Below are positions 1 to 8,900 of a stretch of DNA of 61,790 nucleotides, one piece after another. The position numbers and the translations under genes are program-made. Source of the stretch: Clostridia bacterium (GTDB lineage: Bacteria > Bacillota > Clostridia > Oscillospirales > CAG-272). The stretch is from assembly GCA_017935065.1 (NCBI GenBank), contig JAGBIF010000004.1, positions 1-61,790 of the forward strand, in the 5' to 3' direction. The stretch's first letter is position 1. Every line of letters starts with the position of its first letter. The notes below the pieces were generated by a model. It did no database searches. It was not told the DNA's origin and saw only the letters and a program-made list of their open reading frames with translations.

Positions 1-185
1 AGGTCAGCCGAACGATGTTTGCCCTCGCGGGCAAGTGATGTCGGCTTCGCCTAATGATGTAGCCAACGGCTGTGATGTTGTGCCTTCGGCACAGTGGGCA
101 AACATCACATCACTCGCGACCATCGGGAGCAACATCATTACGAGCAAAGCGAGTAACATCGTTTTTGCGCAAGCAAAAACATCAT
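1..185. repeat. Mirror-image array of mini-hairpins with GATGT spacers
   Basis: On the plus strand, four copies of GATGT each precede a small hairpin: TTGCCC-tcgc-GGGCAA, GGC-ttc-GCC, AGCC-aa-CGGCT and TGTGCC-ttc-GGCACA. After about position 105 the spacer appears in the opposite orientation (ACATC), following further small hairpins such as TTTTTGC-gcaa-GCAAAAA. The array is therefore organised as two facing halves. No coding potential was recognised; the short open frame over it is low-complexity. Positions 186-250 hold nothing recognisable. Confidence 0.6.
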
Positions 186-250
186 TCTTTTACCGCCCGA
201 AAGTAAAAAGGAAGTATAACACACTATACCTTGCAGGCAAAGAAGTGTGC

Positions 251-280
251 AAAAAGGACGAGAAAAATCTCGTCCTTTTT
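251..280. terminator. Bidirectional terminator-like hairpin
   Basis: Perfect 13-bp stem AAAAAGGACGAGA / TCTCGTCCTTTTT with an AAAA loop. It is flanked by A and T runs, so it could act on either strand. On the plus strand it may end a transcript entering from left of the window. Confidence 0.7.
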
Positions 281-348
281 GAGTTGAATATAACTGCTTT
301 ATGGTAGGTACCCGAAGAGCCTCTTTTTTCGTACCCTCAAATAAAAAA

Positions 349-386
349 GCACCCTATATGCAAACATTCATTTGCATATAGGGTGC
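349..386 (-). terminator. Terminator of the rimP-infB operon
   Basis: Perfect 16-bp stem from GCACCCTATATGCAAA and its complement with a 6-nt loop. On the minus strand it is followed by a T run. It lies 9 nt beyond the infB stop codon, so the operon ends at infB and does not continue into rbfA/truB as it does in many Bacillota. Confidence 0.85.
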
Positions 387-394
387 TTTTAATA

Positions 395-3250
395 TTACTT
401 TTTAACCTCTTCCATAATGAAGGCTTCGAGAATATCGCCTTCCTTTATGTCATTGAATTTAGCAAGTCCGACACCGCACTCGTAGCCCTCAGCTACCTCG
501 CGTGCATCATCCTTGAAGCGTTTGAGCGAGGCTATCTTATCCTCAAAGATCACGATACCGTCACGCACTATGCGTATCTCCGACTGACGGGTGATCTTAC
601 CGCTCTTGATATAACAGCCCGCGATAGTACCGACGCTGGGAACTCTGATGGTCTGACGCACCTCGGCATGGCCGAGTATAACCTCCTTGAAGGTAGGCGC
701 AAGCATACCCTTCATTGCCGCCTCGATCTCGTCTATAATTTCATAGATGATGCGGTGAGTTCTGATATCGACGCCGTTTCTCTCGGCAGAGTCAAGCGCG
801 TTCTTATCTGGACGCACGTTGAAGCCGACGATGATTGCGTTTGATGCGGTAGCAAGCATAACGTCGCCCTCGGTTATTCCGCCGACCGCGCTGTGAATTA
901 CGCTGACCTTGACCTCATCGCTCGAGAGCTTCAGAAGCGAGGCCTTTACCGCCTCGGCAGAGCCTGCGACATCCGCCTTGACTATGATGTTGAGTGCCTT
1001 TGCACCCTCGGAAATCTGGTTGAACAGCTCGTCAAGATTTACTCTCGCGTTTGCGCTGAGTGTCTGCTGGCGAAGCTTCTCGCGTCTTTCCTCGGCAAGC
1101 TGTCTTGCCATCTTCTCGTTTTCAACCGCATTAAGCTCGTCACCTGCCTGAGGTACGTCGTCAAGACCTACTATCTCAACGGGGCAGGAGGGACCTGCAA
1201 CCTTTACGTTCTTGCCCTTGTCGTCAAGCATTGCGCGAACGCGTCCGACCGTATTGCCTACGATAACATAGTCGCCCTGGTGAAGAGTACCGTTCTGTAC
1301 AAGCACGGTAGCGACAGGACCGCGGCCGCGGTCGAGCTTCGACTCGATTACAAGGCCTTTAGCGCGGCGCTTGGGGTTCGCGCGAAGCTCTTTAAGCTCG
1401 GCAATCATAAGCACGCGCTCAAGAAGATCGTCAATACCCATCTTGGTATGCGCCGAAACGGGTACGCACATTACGTCACCGCCCCATTCCTCGGGCACAA
1501 GCTCGTAGGTCGTGAGCTGGTTAAGAACGTTATCGGGATTAGCCGTAGGCTTATCCATCTTGTTAATTGCTACGATAATATCAATGCCCGCCGCCTTTGC
1601 GTGGTTGATAGCCTCAACCGTCTGGGGCATTACACCGTCATCCGCGGCTACGACGAGAATTGCGATATCGGTGGATTTAGCACCGCGCATACGCATCTGC
1701 GTGAACGCCTCGTGACCGGGGGTGTCAAGGAAGGTGATATCCTTACCCTGAGCCTTTACTCTGTAAGCACCGATTGCCTGCGTGATACCGCCTGCCTCAC
1801 CGCGCGTTACGTTAGTATGTCTTATCGCGTCAAGGATGGAGGTCTTACCGTGGTCAACGTGTCCCATTACACAGACAACGGGCGCGCGCTCAATGAGATC
1901 CTCCGCATTGTCCTCTGCCTCGGTAAAGAGGATCTCCTCCTTGGTAACTACTATCTCACGGCTGACCTTTGCGCCGAACTCGTCTGCGATAAGCTCTGCC
2001 GTAGCGTAATCGATAGTATCGTTTACCGTTTTCATCTCGCCCATAAAGAGCAGCTTCTTAACCACCTCTGCCGAGGTCTTTTTGAGCCTTATCGCAAGCT
2101 CACCGACGGTAATCTCGTCGGGAACGGTAATCTCAAGCGGCTTTCTTCTTGCCTTTTCCTCTTCAAGACGTCTTATCTTTTCCTGCGCGGCTCTTTCCTT
2201 ATCCTTCGCGCTCTTTGCGTTCTGTCCGCGATTGTCCTGCTTCTTGAGCTTCTGCTTGCTCTGCGAGGACTCGGTGCCGTTGACTATCGCGTAGAACTTA
2301 TCGTGATATCTGTCGTCATACTTGGAAAGGTCGACGTCCGAGGTTCTGGTATCAACCACTCTCGTCTTGGGCTGTGTATCACCGTGGTATTCCGAGGTGA
2401 TGTTAACTCCGCCCGTAACCTTACCCGCCTGGGGTGCGGGAGTGATGGTCTTGAACTGCTGGCGCTTCTCTCTTCGCTCTTCCTTCTTTTTCTTATCGTT
2501 CTTTTCGGGCGAGGTGCGCTCATCCTTGCGCTCATCCTTGCGCTCGGCCTGTGCCTTCTGCTTCTCAAGCGCGAGAAGGGGAGCGCCGCTGCCCTCGGGC
2601 TTCGGTGCGGCTGTGGGCTTCTGTACGGTCTCTGCCTTCGGCTGTGTCGCGGGAGCTTCTGCGGGTGCAGTCTCGGCCTTCTTTACCTGCGCCTCGGCAG
2701 GCTTCGCCTTTGCATCGGGCTTGGGTGTGACGTCGCCGCGCACCTTGCCATAGCCCTCGGGCCTCTGCATCCTCTCACGCTTCTGCGCAAAGGGATCAAA
2801 GGGAGTATCCGCATCGTATCCGCGGCGGCCCTCGGAGCGCCCCGCGCCCTGACGCTTACCGTTATCTCTGGAGGGCTTCTGCGCCGCGCGAGCCTTAGCC
2901 TCTGCCTCAGCCCTTGCCTTAGCTTCAGCCTCAGCCTTAGCCTTAGCCTCTGCCTCAGCCTTTGCTTTAGCCTCTGCCTCGGCCTTAGCCTTAGCCTCTG
3001 CCTCGCGACGGATATCCTCCTCGGTCTTTTTCTTAATGATCTTGGTCTCGCCGCTAAAGTAGGCATCAAGGTTCTTTATCTGATGGCTTCTTGAAAAGCT
3101 ATCAATAAAAGCCTCGTATTCCGTAACGCTTACGGTTGCGCTTGAGGATTTTTTGTCGAGTCCAAGCTCGGTAAGGACATCGCACACGTCCTTTGCCTTT
3201 ATATTGAAATAGGTAGCTATTTGAGAAATCTTAATCTTCGTCTCTGCCAT
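395..3250 (-). CDS. infB: Translation initiation factor IF-2
   Basis: GTPase that brings fMet-tRNA to the 30S subunit during initiation. At 951 residues it is long for the family because of its N-terminal region. A short IF-2 N-terminal domain (about 1-55) is followed by an alanine/lysine/glutamate repeat of the KAEAEA type (about 80-125). A long charged, proline-rich linker follows, then a second N-domain-like segment near 375-430. The G domain begins with GHVDHGKT near residue 461, followed by DTPGHEAF and NKMD. The C-terminal half has the usual barrel and fMet-tRNA-binding domains. The start has a GGTGG ribosome site about 6 nt upstream. It is the last gene of the operon. A 733-residue open frame on the opposite strand is a codon-bias shadow. 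Confidence 0.97.
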   Translation of the reverse strand: MAETKIKISQIATYFNIKAKDVCDVLTELGLDKKSSSATVSVTEYEAFIDSFSRSHQIKNLDAYFSGETKIIKKKTEEDIRREAEAKAKAEAEAKAKAEAEAKAKAEAEAKARAEAEAKARAAQKPSRDNGKRQGAGRSEGRRGYDADTPFDPFAQKRERMQRPEGYGKVRGDVTPKPDAKAKPAEAQVKKAETAPAEAPATQPKAETVQKPTAAPKPEGSGAPLLALEKQKAQAERKDERKDERTSPEKNDKKKKEERREKRQQFKTITPAPQAGKVTGGVNITSEYHGDTQPKTRVVDTRTSDVDLSKYDDRYHDKFYAIVNGTESSQSKQKLKKQDNRGQNAKSAKDKERAAQEKIRRLEEEKARRKPLEITVPDEITVGELAIRLKKTSAEVVKKLLFMGEMKTVNDTIDYATAELIADEFGAKVSREIVVTKEEILFTEAEDNAEDLIERAPVVCVMGHVDHGKTSILDAIRHTNVTRGEAGGITQAIGAYRVKAQGKDITFLDTPGHEAFTQMRMRGAKSTDIAILVVAADDGVMPQTVEAINHAKAAGIDIIVAINKMDKPTANPDNVLNQLTTYELVPEEWGGDVMCVPVSAHTKMGIDDLLERVLMIAELKELRANPKRRAKGLVIESKLDRGRGPVATVLVQNGTLHQGDYVIVGNTVGRVRAMLDDKGKNVKVAGPSCPVEIVGLDDVPQAGDELNAVENEKMARQLAEERREKLRQQTLSANARVNLDELFNQISEGAKALNIIVKADVAGSAEAVKASLLKLSSDEVKVSVIHSAVGGITEGDVMLATASNAIIVGFNVRPDKNALDSAERNGVDIRTHRIIYEIIDEIEAAMKGMLAPTFKEVILGHAEVRQTIRVPSVGTIAGCYIKSGKITRQSEIRIVRDGIVIFEDKIASLKRFKDDAREVAEGYECGVGLAKFNDIKEGDILEAFIMEEVKK

Positions 3251-3303
3251 TTAATCCACCGAATTTCCCGATTTTTGCCCTCGGGAAAGTCCTTTCTTCT
3301 CGT

Positions 3304-3618
3304 TTATGGGTTTATTGCCCTTATGATCTGCTCTGCAAAGCCATCATCCTTAATACCCACGCACGCGGGCGAGTATTCTTTACCGATGGCACTGCCAAGC
3401 TCGTCTTTGGTAATGGCGATAATATTTGCGCGTATGCCGTAGTAGCCCGCCTTTGATATTACGCGAGAGCTTGTAGCCGAGGAGGCATCCTCTGTCACAA
3501 GCACAAGCTTAAGTGCGCCGCGCCTCGGCATCAGTGATATCACCTGCTCGGCACCGACGCAAAGCCTTCCTGCCCGCATAGCGAAGCCCAGCATTGTCAG
3601 TAATCTTTCCTTATTCAT
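3304..3618 (-). CDS. ylxQ: L7Ae/L30e-family ribosomal-type RNA-binding protein YlxQ
   Basis: Protein of 104 residues with the L7Ae/L30e/S12e fold pattern, seen in GFAMRAGRLCVGAEQV and the later LVLVTEDASSATSSRV segment. This family binds kink-turn RNA, and YlxQ is the small member kept between ylxR and infB in Bacillota. Its exact cellular role is not settled. The position between rnpM and infB strongly supports the assignment. Gaps to its neighbours are about 33 and 53 nt, consistent with one transcript. Confidence 0.88.
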   Translation of the reverse strand: MNKERLLTMLGFAMRAGRLCVGAEQVISLMPRRGALKLVLVTEDASSATSSRVISKAGYYGIRANIIAITKDELGSAIGKEYSPACVGIKDDGFAEQIIRAINP

Positions 3619-3651
3619 ATCAGCTTCCCCCTCGCTAAAGCCGCCGTGAGC

Positions 3652-3915
3652 CTATACGAGAGCTTTCCTGAGAGCCTCGTAAACCTCATCGGGTATTACG
3701 CACTCGAGCGCGGTGCGAAGCCTGCCCTTTTTGTGCGCGGCGGTGAGGCATCCTTCGCTTTTGCAAAGATACGCGCCGCGTCCCTGCGCCCTTGAGGTGG
3801 TGTCAAGCACGACCTCGCCTGAGGGCTGTCTTACCACGCGGATAAGCTCTGACTTCGGAAATCTGCCCTGACATCCAATGCATTTTCTTTCGGGAATATG
3901 CTTTTCCTTGCTCAT
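3652..3915 (-). CDS. rnpM: RNase P modulator RnpM (YlxR, DUF448)
   Basis: Protein of 87 residues with the YlxR signature: an N-terminal CIGCQ pair of cysteines, the RVVRQPSG strand and the GRGAYLC motif. The family is small, basic and RNA-binding; in Bacillus subtilis it has been reported to bind and modulate RNase P. The start codon lies a single nucleotide after the nusA stop, so the two are very likely translationally coupled. Confidence 0.9.
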   Translation of the reverse strand: MSKEKHIPERKCIGCQGRFPKSELIRVVRQPSGEVVLDTTSRAQGRGAYLCKSEGCLTAAHKKGRLRTALECVIPDEVYEALRKALV

Positions 3916-3916
3916 A

Positions 3917-4948
3917 TTACGCCTTTATATCTATCTTACAGCCCGTAAGCCTTGCAACGAGCTTTGCGTTTTGTCCTTCCTTACCTATGGCAAGAGACAG
4001 CTGATCGCTTGCTACGGTTACCCTGCAAGAGCGCTCACCCTCAAGCTCAACCGAGTATACCTTTGCGGGGGAGAGAGCGTTCTTTACGTACTCACAGATA
4101 TCGTCAGAATATCTTACGATATCTACCTTTTCCTGTCCAAGCTCCTCCAGGATCGCGGAAATTCTCATTCCGTGCTCACCGATGCAGGCGCTTACCGCGT
4201 CTACGTTAGGATCGTTTGAATATACCGCTATTTTAGTACGGCTGCCTGCCTCACGCGATACACCCTTTACCACAACCGTTCCTGACTGAATTTCGGGAAT
4301 CTGAAGCTCAAAGAGACGCTTTACGAAATAGGGATGTATTCTTGAAAGAGATACGATAGGACCTCTGGTTTCACCACTCTTGACCTCGCTGACGAATACC
4401 TTAATTCTGTCACCGACGTCGTGTGTCTCACCAGGGATCTGCTCGCTCTTCAGAAGCGTTGCGTAGCTAGTACCCGTGTCAAGAATAAGGTTTCCGTTCG
4501 TCATATCTACCTTGTCTACGAGGGCGGTGATGATCTCACCGTTCATCTGCTCGTATTCGCGAGTCTGCTTTTCACGCTCGGCATCTCTTATCGCCTGAAT
4601 GATCATCTGCTTTCCGAGCGCGGCGCTGAGTCTGCGGAAGTCCTTTGTCTTAAGCTCGGTCTCTACCACACCGCCAAGCTTGTGACGGCGACTTATCGAC
4701 TTTGCCTCGGAGTAGGAAATCTGATTTCCGCTGTCATATACCTCTCCGTCGGGAACGACCTCACGCTGAGAGTATACTCTGAAATCCTTCTTGACAGGGT
4801 CCATCTTAACTCTTATAACAGTTGAGGGACCAACCTCTTTTCTGCATGCGTTTGCAAGGGCAAGCTCGATCTTCTGTATCATATATTCCTTCGGAATACC
4901 CTTTTCTTGCTCGAGTAGCTCAAGCGCGGCAAAGAATTCTGCGTTCAT
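3917..4948 (-). CDS. nusA: Transcription termination/antitermination factor NusA
   Basis: NusA binds RNA polymerase and RNA and modulates pausing, termination and antitermination. The chosen start gives 343 residues beginning MNAEFFAALELLEQEKG; an upstream in-frame ATG at 4987 is rejected because AAGGAAA sits about 7 nt before 4948. It has the N-terminal polymerase-binding domain (about 1-125), an S1 domain (about 130-200) and two KH domains in the C-terminal half, ending GKEGQNAKLVARLTG. The C-terminal acidic repeats of the enterobacterial protein are absent, as is normal for Bacillota. Confidence 0.96.
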   Translation of the reverse strand: MNAEFFAALELLEQEKGIPKEYMIQKIELALANACRKEVGPSTVIRVKMDPVKKDFRVYSQREVVPDGEVYDSGNQISYSEAKSISRRHKLGGVVETELKTKDFRRLSAALGKQMIIQAIRDAEREKQTREYEQMNGEIITALVDKVDMTNGNLILDTGTSYATLLKSEQIPGETHDVGDRIKVFVSEVKSGETRGPIVSLSRIHPYFVKRLFELQIPEIQSGTVVVKGVSREAGSRTKIAVYSNDPNVDAVSACIGEHGMRISAILEELGQEKVDIVRYSDDICEYVKNALSPAKVYSVELEGERSCRVTVASDQLSLAIGKEGQNAKLVARLTGCKIDIKA

Positions 4949-5055
4949 TTTTTTCCTTTTACCCCGTAATAAATACGGTCCTTTCAATTATTATCAAGTA
5001 AGTATAAATAAATATTGTAACTAAATCTGAATATTATAAGATATAAGCCGAAAGC

Positions 5056-5514
5056 TTAAGCCTCGAAGCACGCCGTAAGCCTTGATATACTCCGTCTTGG
5101 CAGCTCTATCTCGCGGCCTTCTGTATTAAGAGTGATGCTCTCGTCGGTATAAGAGAGAAGCTCGCCCTTAAAATCCTTGATGCCGTCTATCGTAGTAAAA
5201 AGCTTTGCCAGCACACGCTTGCCGACGTAAAGCTCAAGGTGCGCGTCTGTGCGAAGCTCACGCTCAGCGCCGGGGGAGGAAACCTCAAGATAGTAGAAGC
5301 CCGCGATGGGATCCGCCTCGTCAAGAATAGGATTTATAAGCTCGCTTACACGCGTGGTATCCTCAATTCCTATACCCTGTGGGCTGTCGATCGTGATCTC
5401 AAGGTGAAAATCGCCTACGATCTTTCGGTAGGTCACGTCCCAAATGGAATAGCCCGCCTCGTTTACGGTATCCTCAATAAGCTCTCTTACGGTCTGGCTG
5501 ATGTTTTTCTTCAT
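5056..5514 (-). CDS. rimP: Ribosome maturation factor RimP
   Basis: Protein of 152 residues for 30S subunit maturation. The N-terminal alpha/beta domain contains the family pattern VNEAGYSIWDVTY and LEITIDSPQGIGIEDTTRVS. The segment YYLEVSSPGAERELR follows, then an Sm-like C-terminal domain. It is the first gene of the operon and is separated from nusA by about 107 nt. Its start lies directly after a tandem array of Shine-Dalgarno-like 17-nt units, an unusual leader described separately. Confidence 0.93.
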   Translation of the reverse strand: MKKNISQTVRELIEDTVNEAGYSIWDVTYRKIVGDFHLEITIDSPQGIGIEDTTRVSELINPILDEADPIAGFYYLEVSSPGAERELRTDAHLELYVGKRVLAKLFTTIDGIKDFKGELLSYTDESITLNTEGREIELPRRSISRLTACFEA

Positions 5515-5614
5515 AACGCCTCTTTCCTTAAACGGCCCCTTTCCTTAAAAGACCCATTTCCTTAAACGGCCCTTTCTCTTAAAAGGCTCTTTTTCTTAAA
5601 AGGCTCCTTTCCTT
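5515..5614 (-). repeat. rimP: 17-nt tandem array of Shine-Dalgarno-like units before rimP
   Basis: Five full copies and one partial copy of a 17-nt unit lie end to end immediately upstream of the rimP ATG. In the transcript sense the units are variants of AAGGAAAGGAGCCTTTT. Unit boundaries fall at 5529/5530, 5546/5547, 5563/5564, 5580/5581 and 5597/5598. Each copy carries an AAGGAAA or AAAGGGG ribosome-site-like core. The last, partial copy supplies the likely functional site, AAAGAGG, about 4-5 nt before the ATG. Confidence 0.9.
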
Positions 5615-5621
5615 ACGCAAA

Positions 5622-5652
5622 ATTAAGAGTGACCTCGGAGGTCACTCTTAAT
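5622..5652 (-). promoter_or_regulatory. Perfect 31-nt palindrome in the rimP leader
   Basis: ATTAAGAGTGACCTC and its exact complement flank a single central base, giving 15 complementary pairs. It lies just downstream of the predicted rimP promoter and upstream of the 17-nt array, so it would be within the 5' leader. Only four T follow it on the minus strand. It could be a weak attenuator, the terminator of the preceding operon read through the promoter, or a protein-binding leader hairpin. Confidence 0.7.
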
Positions 5653-5673
5653 CCTACACTATTCTACATAACT

Positions 5674-5701
5674 ATTATAGCATATATTTTGAAAAAATCA
5701 A
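5674..5701 (-). promoter_or_regulatory. SigA-type promoter of the rimP operon
   Basis: TTGATT (5696-5701) and TATAAT (5674-5679) on the minus strand with a 16-bp spacer. Predicted transcription begins near 5667, placing the 31-nt palindrome inside the leader. Confidence 0.65.
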
Positions 5702-5732
5702 TACTTTTTTCAAAAATTATAAGGCATTCGGG

Positions 5733-5954
5733 TTATTTTTTTATAATCCTTACATTGCCCTCAAGAAGAAGCCCCGTTATTCTCTTCTTCTTTACTCTGC
5801 CGACCTTGCGGCGCCTTGCGATTTTTGCATACTCGGCCATAGCTCCCTCTACCTCGGAGGCTATCTCGGCGCGCTCGCCCTCAAGCTCAAGGACAAGGTT
5901 ATCTCTCTCGTTAAACGCGATTTCATAAAGACTTTTCGGTTTTGCTGTAATCAT
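5733..5954 (-). CDS. Small basic protein of unknown function
   Basis: Protein of 73 residues not recognised as any family. The first part (NERDNLVLELEGERAEIASEVEGAM) looks like an amphipathic helix and the C-terminal third is rich in Arg and Lys (ARRRKVGRVKKKR). A good ribosome site, AAGGGGG, sits about 8 nt upstream. It begins 13 nt after the stop of the large coiled-coil gene and is the last gene of that operon, so it may work with that protein. It could bind nucleic acid or acidic protein, but nothing proves this. Confidence 0.6.
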   Translation of the reverse strand: MITAKPKSLYEIAFNERDNLVLELEGERAEIASEVEGAMAEYAKIARRRKVGRVKKKRITGLLLEGNVRIIKK

Positions 5955-5967
5955 TACTAAATCCCCC

Positions 5968-8900
5968 TTATCCCTTGAATGAGCCTATTAGGCCTGCGAT
6001 AAACTCAAAAATCTGCTTGTAGAATACAGCGCACGCAACGACGCCGACGACGAGAACTGCAAGAACGGTGATCCAGATGATCTGCGCCTTGATGTTAGGC
6101 TGCTTTTCGTTCTTTTTCTTCATCTTGTGCATAAGGCGGTAAATATCGCGCTCGGTGTACTTGATGTTCTTCTTGGTGTTGCGGATCTCTTCCTTCATTG
6201 CGCGCTTAAGCGAGCCCTTGGGCTTTTCGTGACGCTTGCGGTGCTTGCACTCGGCAAGATATGCGCAAAGGTCGGTGCGCTCGTTCATAAGCGCCCAGGT
6301 CTCCTCCTTAAGAGGCATAGGAACGAAATATCTTCTTGATTTTCTGTAAAGGTGAAGCTGCTTCTTGAACGAACGGCGGGCTGCCTTAAGTCTAACCTTG
6401 GCAATTTTGTCCCTTACGTTCTTCTTTCCGCGTCCGTCATCGGTATAAAGCGCCATAAGACGGGTGTTTATCTGCGCGCGGTCAACCATCCTTGCAATAA
6501 TTCTCTGACGAAGCACCTCAAGGCGCTGTCTTTCAGCCTCATGCTTTACGCGGTTAAGCTTGACGTTGCCAAGAAGAACCTTGGCGTATCTCTTATTGTT
6601 AGCCTTGGTTACCTTAAAGAGCTTCTTTCTGTCTCTACGCATAGCGCGAAGCCTTGCGTTGGAATCCACGCGAGCCGCCTCGCTCTTGCGCGTGCTTTCA
6701 TTAAAGTGATAGTTTGAGAGCGAAAGCTGATACTTAACACCGGATATTCTGTACGCGCATCTTGCCTTAACCGTCTTAAGGTCGAGCTGCATCATTCTCT
6801 TGACCATCTTGGGCGTGAGAGCGATGGCATCGGGCGTTTCCTGAGTTCTTACAAGTCCCTGCTTGATATCACGGCGAAGCGCCTTATCGTCACGAAGCAG
6901 CTGCTTCTGCTCACGGCGGCGCTCTGCGGCCTCACGCTTGGGCGAGGGCTTTTCGGTGAGCTTCTCACGCGATACGTAATCAACAACGGGAATAGGCGGA
7001 CATCCGACACCGCTTACGATGAGCTCTGCGATATTCTCGTTGACAGTAGGTGTTTTTGAGCCTGTAAGAACGGCGAAGTCGTCGATAAGTCCGTTGTACT
7101 CGCCTGCCGTATCCGAGACAAGTCTTACATACTTCTTGGTGTACTTGGAATTTTCCGCTACGATAGAGTAGTTGAGGTCGCTTACGTAGCTTTCAAGAAG
7201 CTCGCGCTTGATAGCCATGAGAGTGACAAGCCTTTCGGTGGAGTCAACCCTCTTGCGTTCGATCTTCCTGTAGGTGCGGCGGAGCTTATTTTCCTTGCGC
7301 TCGGCTCTTGCTAACCTGTCCTTAAGCTCACGCTTGTTCATTCTTGTTACGATCTTGTCGGTAACCTCGCCCTCCGCAAGCCTTGCGAGCGCGCGCTTCT
7401 CATTCGATTCACCCTCGGGCAGAGAATATCTCTCGGGCATAGCCTCGGGCTCGGTGGGAGAGGAGTAGGATACGGTAACCACGTGGTTTCCGTCGGTTCC
7501 GCGGGTAGCAACCTCAACGTGCCTGCCCTCGGTGCTGTAGGGGTTTGTGTAGCCTGCGATCGATTCCTCAAGGCGGGCCTTTTCAGCCTCATAAGAGGAT
7601 CTTATCTGGTCGCGTCTTTCGGTAAGCTCGCCGATCTCTCTCGCGTACCTGTCGTTCATCTCGTCGATCTCTGCCTGATAGGAGCCGAGTATCGCATCGT
7701 TTTCTCTTGCGTGAAGCTCGGCAAGCTCATCGCGGGTCTGTCTCTCGTCTCTCGCGATCTCGGAGGCAAGCTCGTTTCTGCGCTGACGGAGAGCGTCCTG
7801 CTCATCGAGGCGCTGTCTGTAACCGTCAGCGAGCATCGCGCCGCCGACAGCCGCCGCCGCAATTCCCGCGGCACTGCCATCCTCGGGGTAGTCGACGTAC
7901 TCTGCCGCGTTATCGGCATCAGCGTCGCTCTCGGCTCTCTCGGCAGCTATTGCCGCAACCGCGGTCGCTATCGCCGTAGCCGCTACTGCTTCCTCGGTGA
8001 GCGACTCGCCGTCGTCGATCTCGCCCTCGTCAACCTCGTCGGGCATTACGTCGTCCTTAACTACCGCATAAAGAGGGGGAAGTCCGTACTTTGCACGCTT
8101 CATATCGTGGCGGAGCTGCTTCATACGCTCCTTGCGCTCACGCTTCTCGCGCTTCTTATCCACAAGGCCGAGCGCCTCGTAGGTGTAGACGAAGCCTGCG
8201 GAGAACTCGTAATCGTCGGAAAGCTCGCTGGGCTCTCTGACAACTCTACCGCGCTCGGTAGCCTCGGGAATTCTGATTTCGTCCTCAATAGTCCTTCTTC
8301 TACCGTCAACCTCGTCGGTAAAGCCTGCCTTTTTGGTGACAAGCGCATACGTGCCGTAGCCGCGCAGATAATTATTAAGCTCGGTGCTTCTGTCGTTTCT
8401 TTCGTCGTAAATTCTGACCGTCATAGGCTCACTGCTTGCCGCGGGTGCGGGAGCGGGAACCGTCCTGGTAATCGTTCTCGTTATAGTCTTGACCGTCTTG
8501 GTAGCCTTTTTGGGCTCGGGCTTCTTCTTGGGCTCGGGCTTCTTCTTGGGCTCGGGCTTGCTCACAACTGTAGCAGGAATGGATATAACCACACGCTCAT
8601 CCTCGACGGCAGGCTCTTCCTTAACGGGCTCTTCCTTAACGGGCTCTTCCTTGACGGGATCCTCCGCGCTGTCCTCAGCCGTCTCGCTCTCAAGTCTGCG
8701 CTTGCCGAGAAGCTTAGGCTCGGTGGGAGCTATGATTTCCTGCTCGTCAATTGAGATTATGTAGTCCTCGGGAAGTGCCGTTCTCGGCTTTTCCGCTACG
8801 GGCTTTGCCTCGGGTGCGGGTGCCGTGTCAGACTTCGCCTTAGCCTCCTCGATGTCCTCAAGGTAATCCTCAAGCGCACCCTCGGAGGACAGAGGCGCGC

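Noticed and set aside
1-185. CRISPR array
   Set aside because: Spacer and hairpin lengths are far too short and hairpins differ; no cas genes in the window.
893-3094. 733-codon open frame on the plus strand opposite infB
   Set aside because: It mirrors the infB reading frame, is leucine/arginine/cysteine-rich without domain pattern, and has no ribosome site; it is a codon-bias shadow.
7483-8754. 423-codon plus-strand frame opposite the giant coiled-coil gene
   Set aside because: Low-complexity shadow of the KPEPKK and VKEEP repeats; no start signal.
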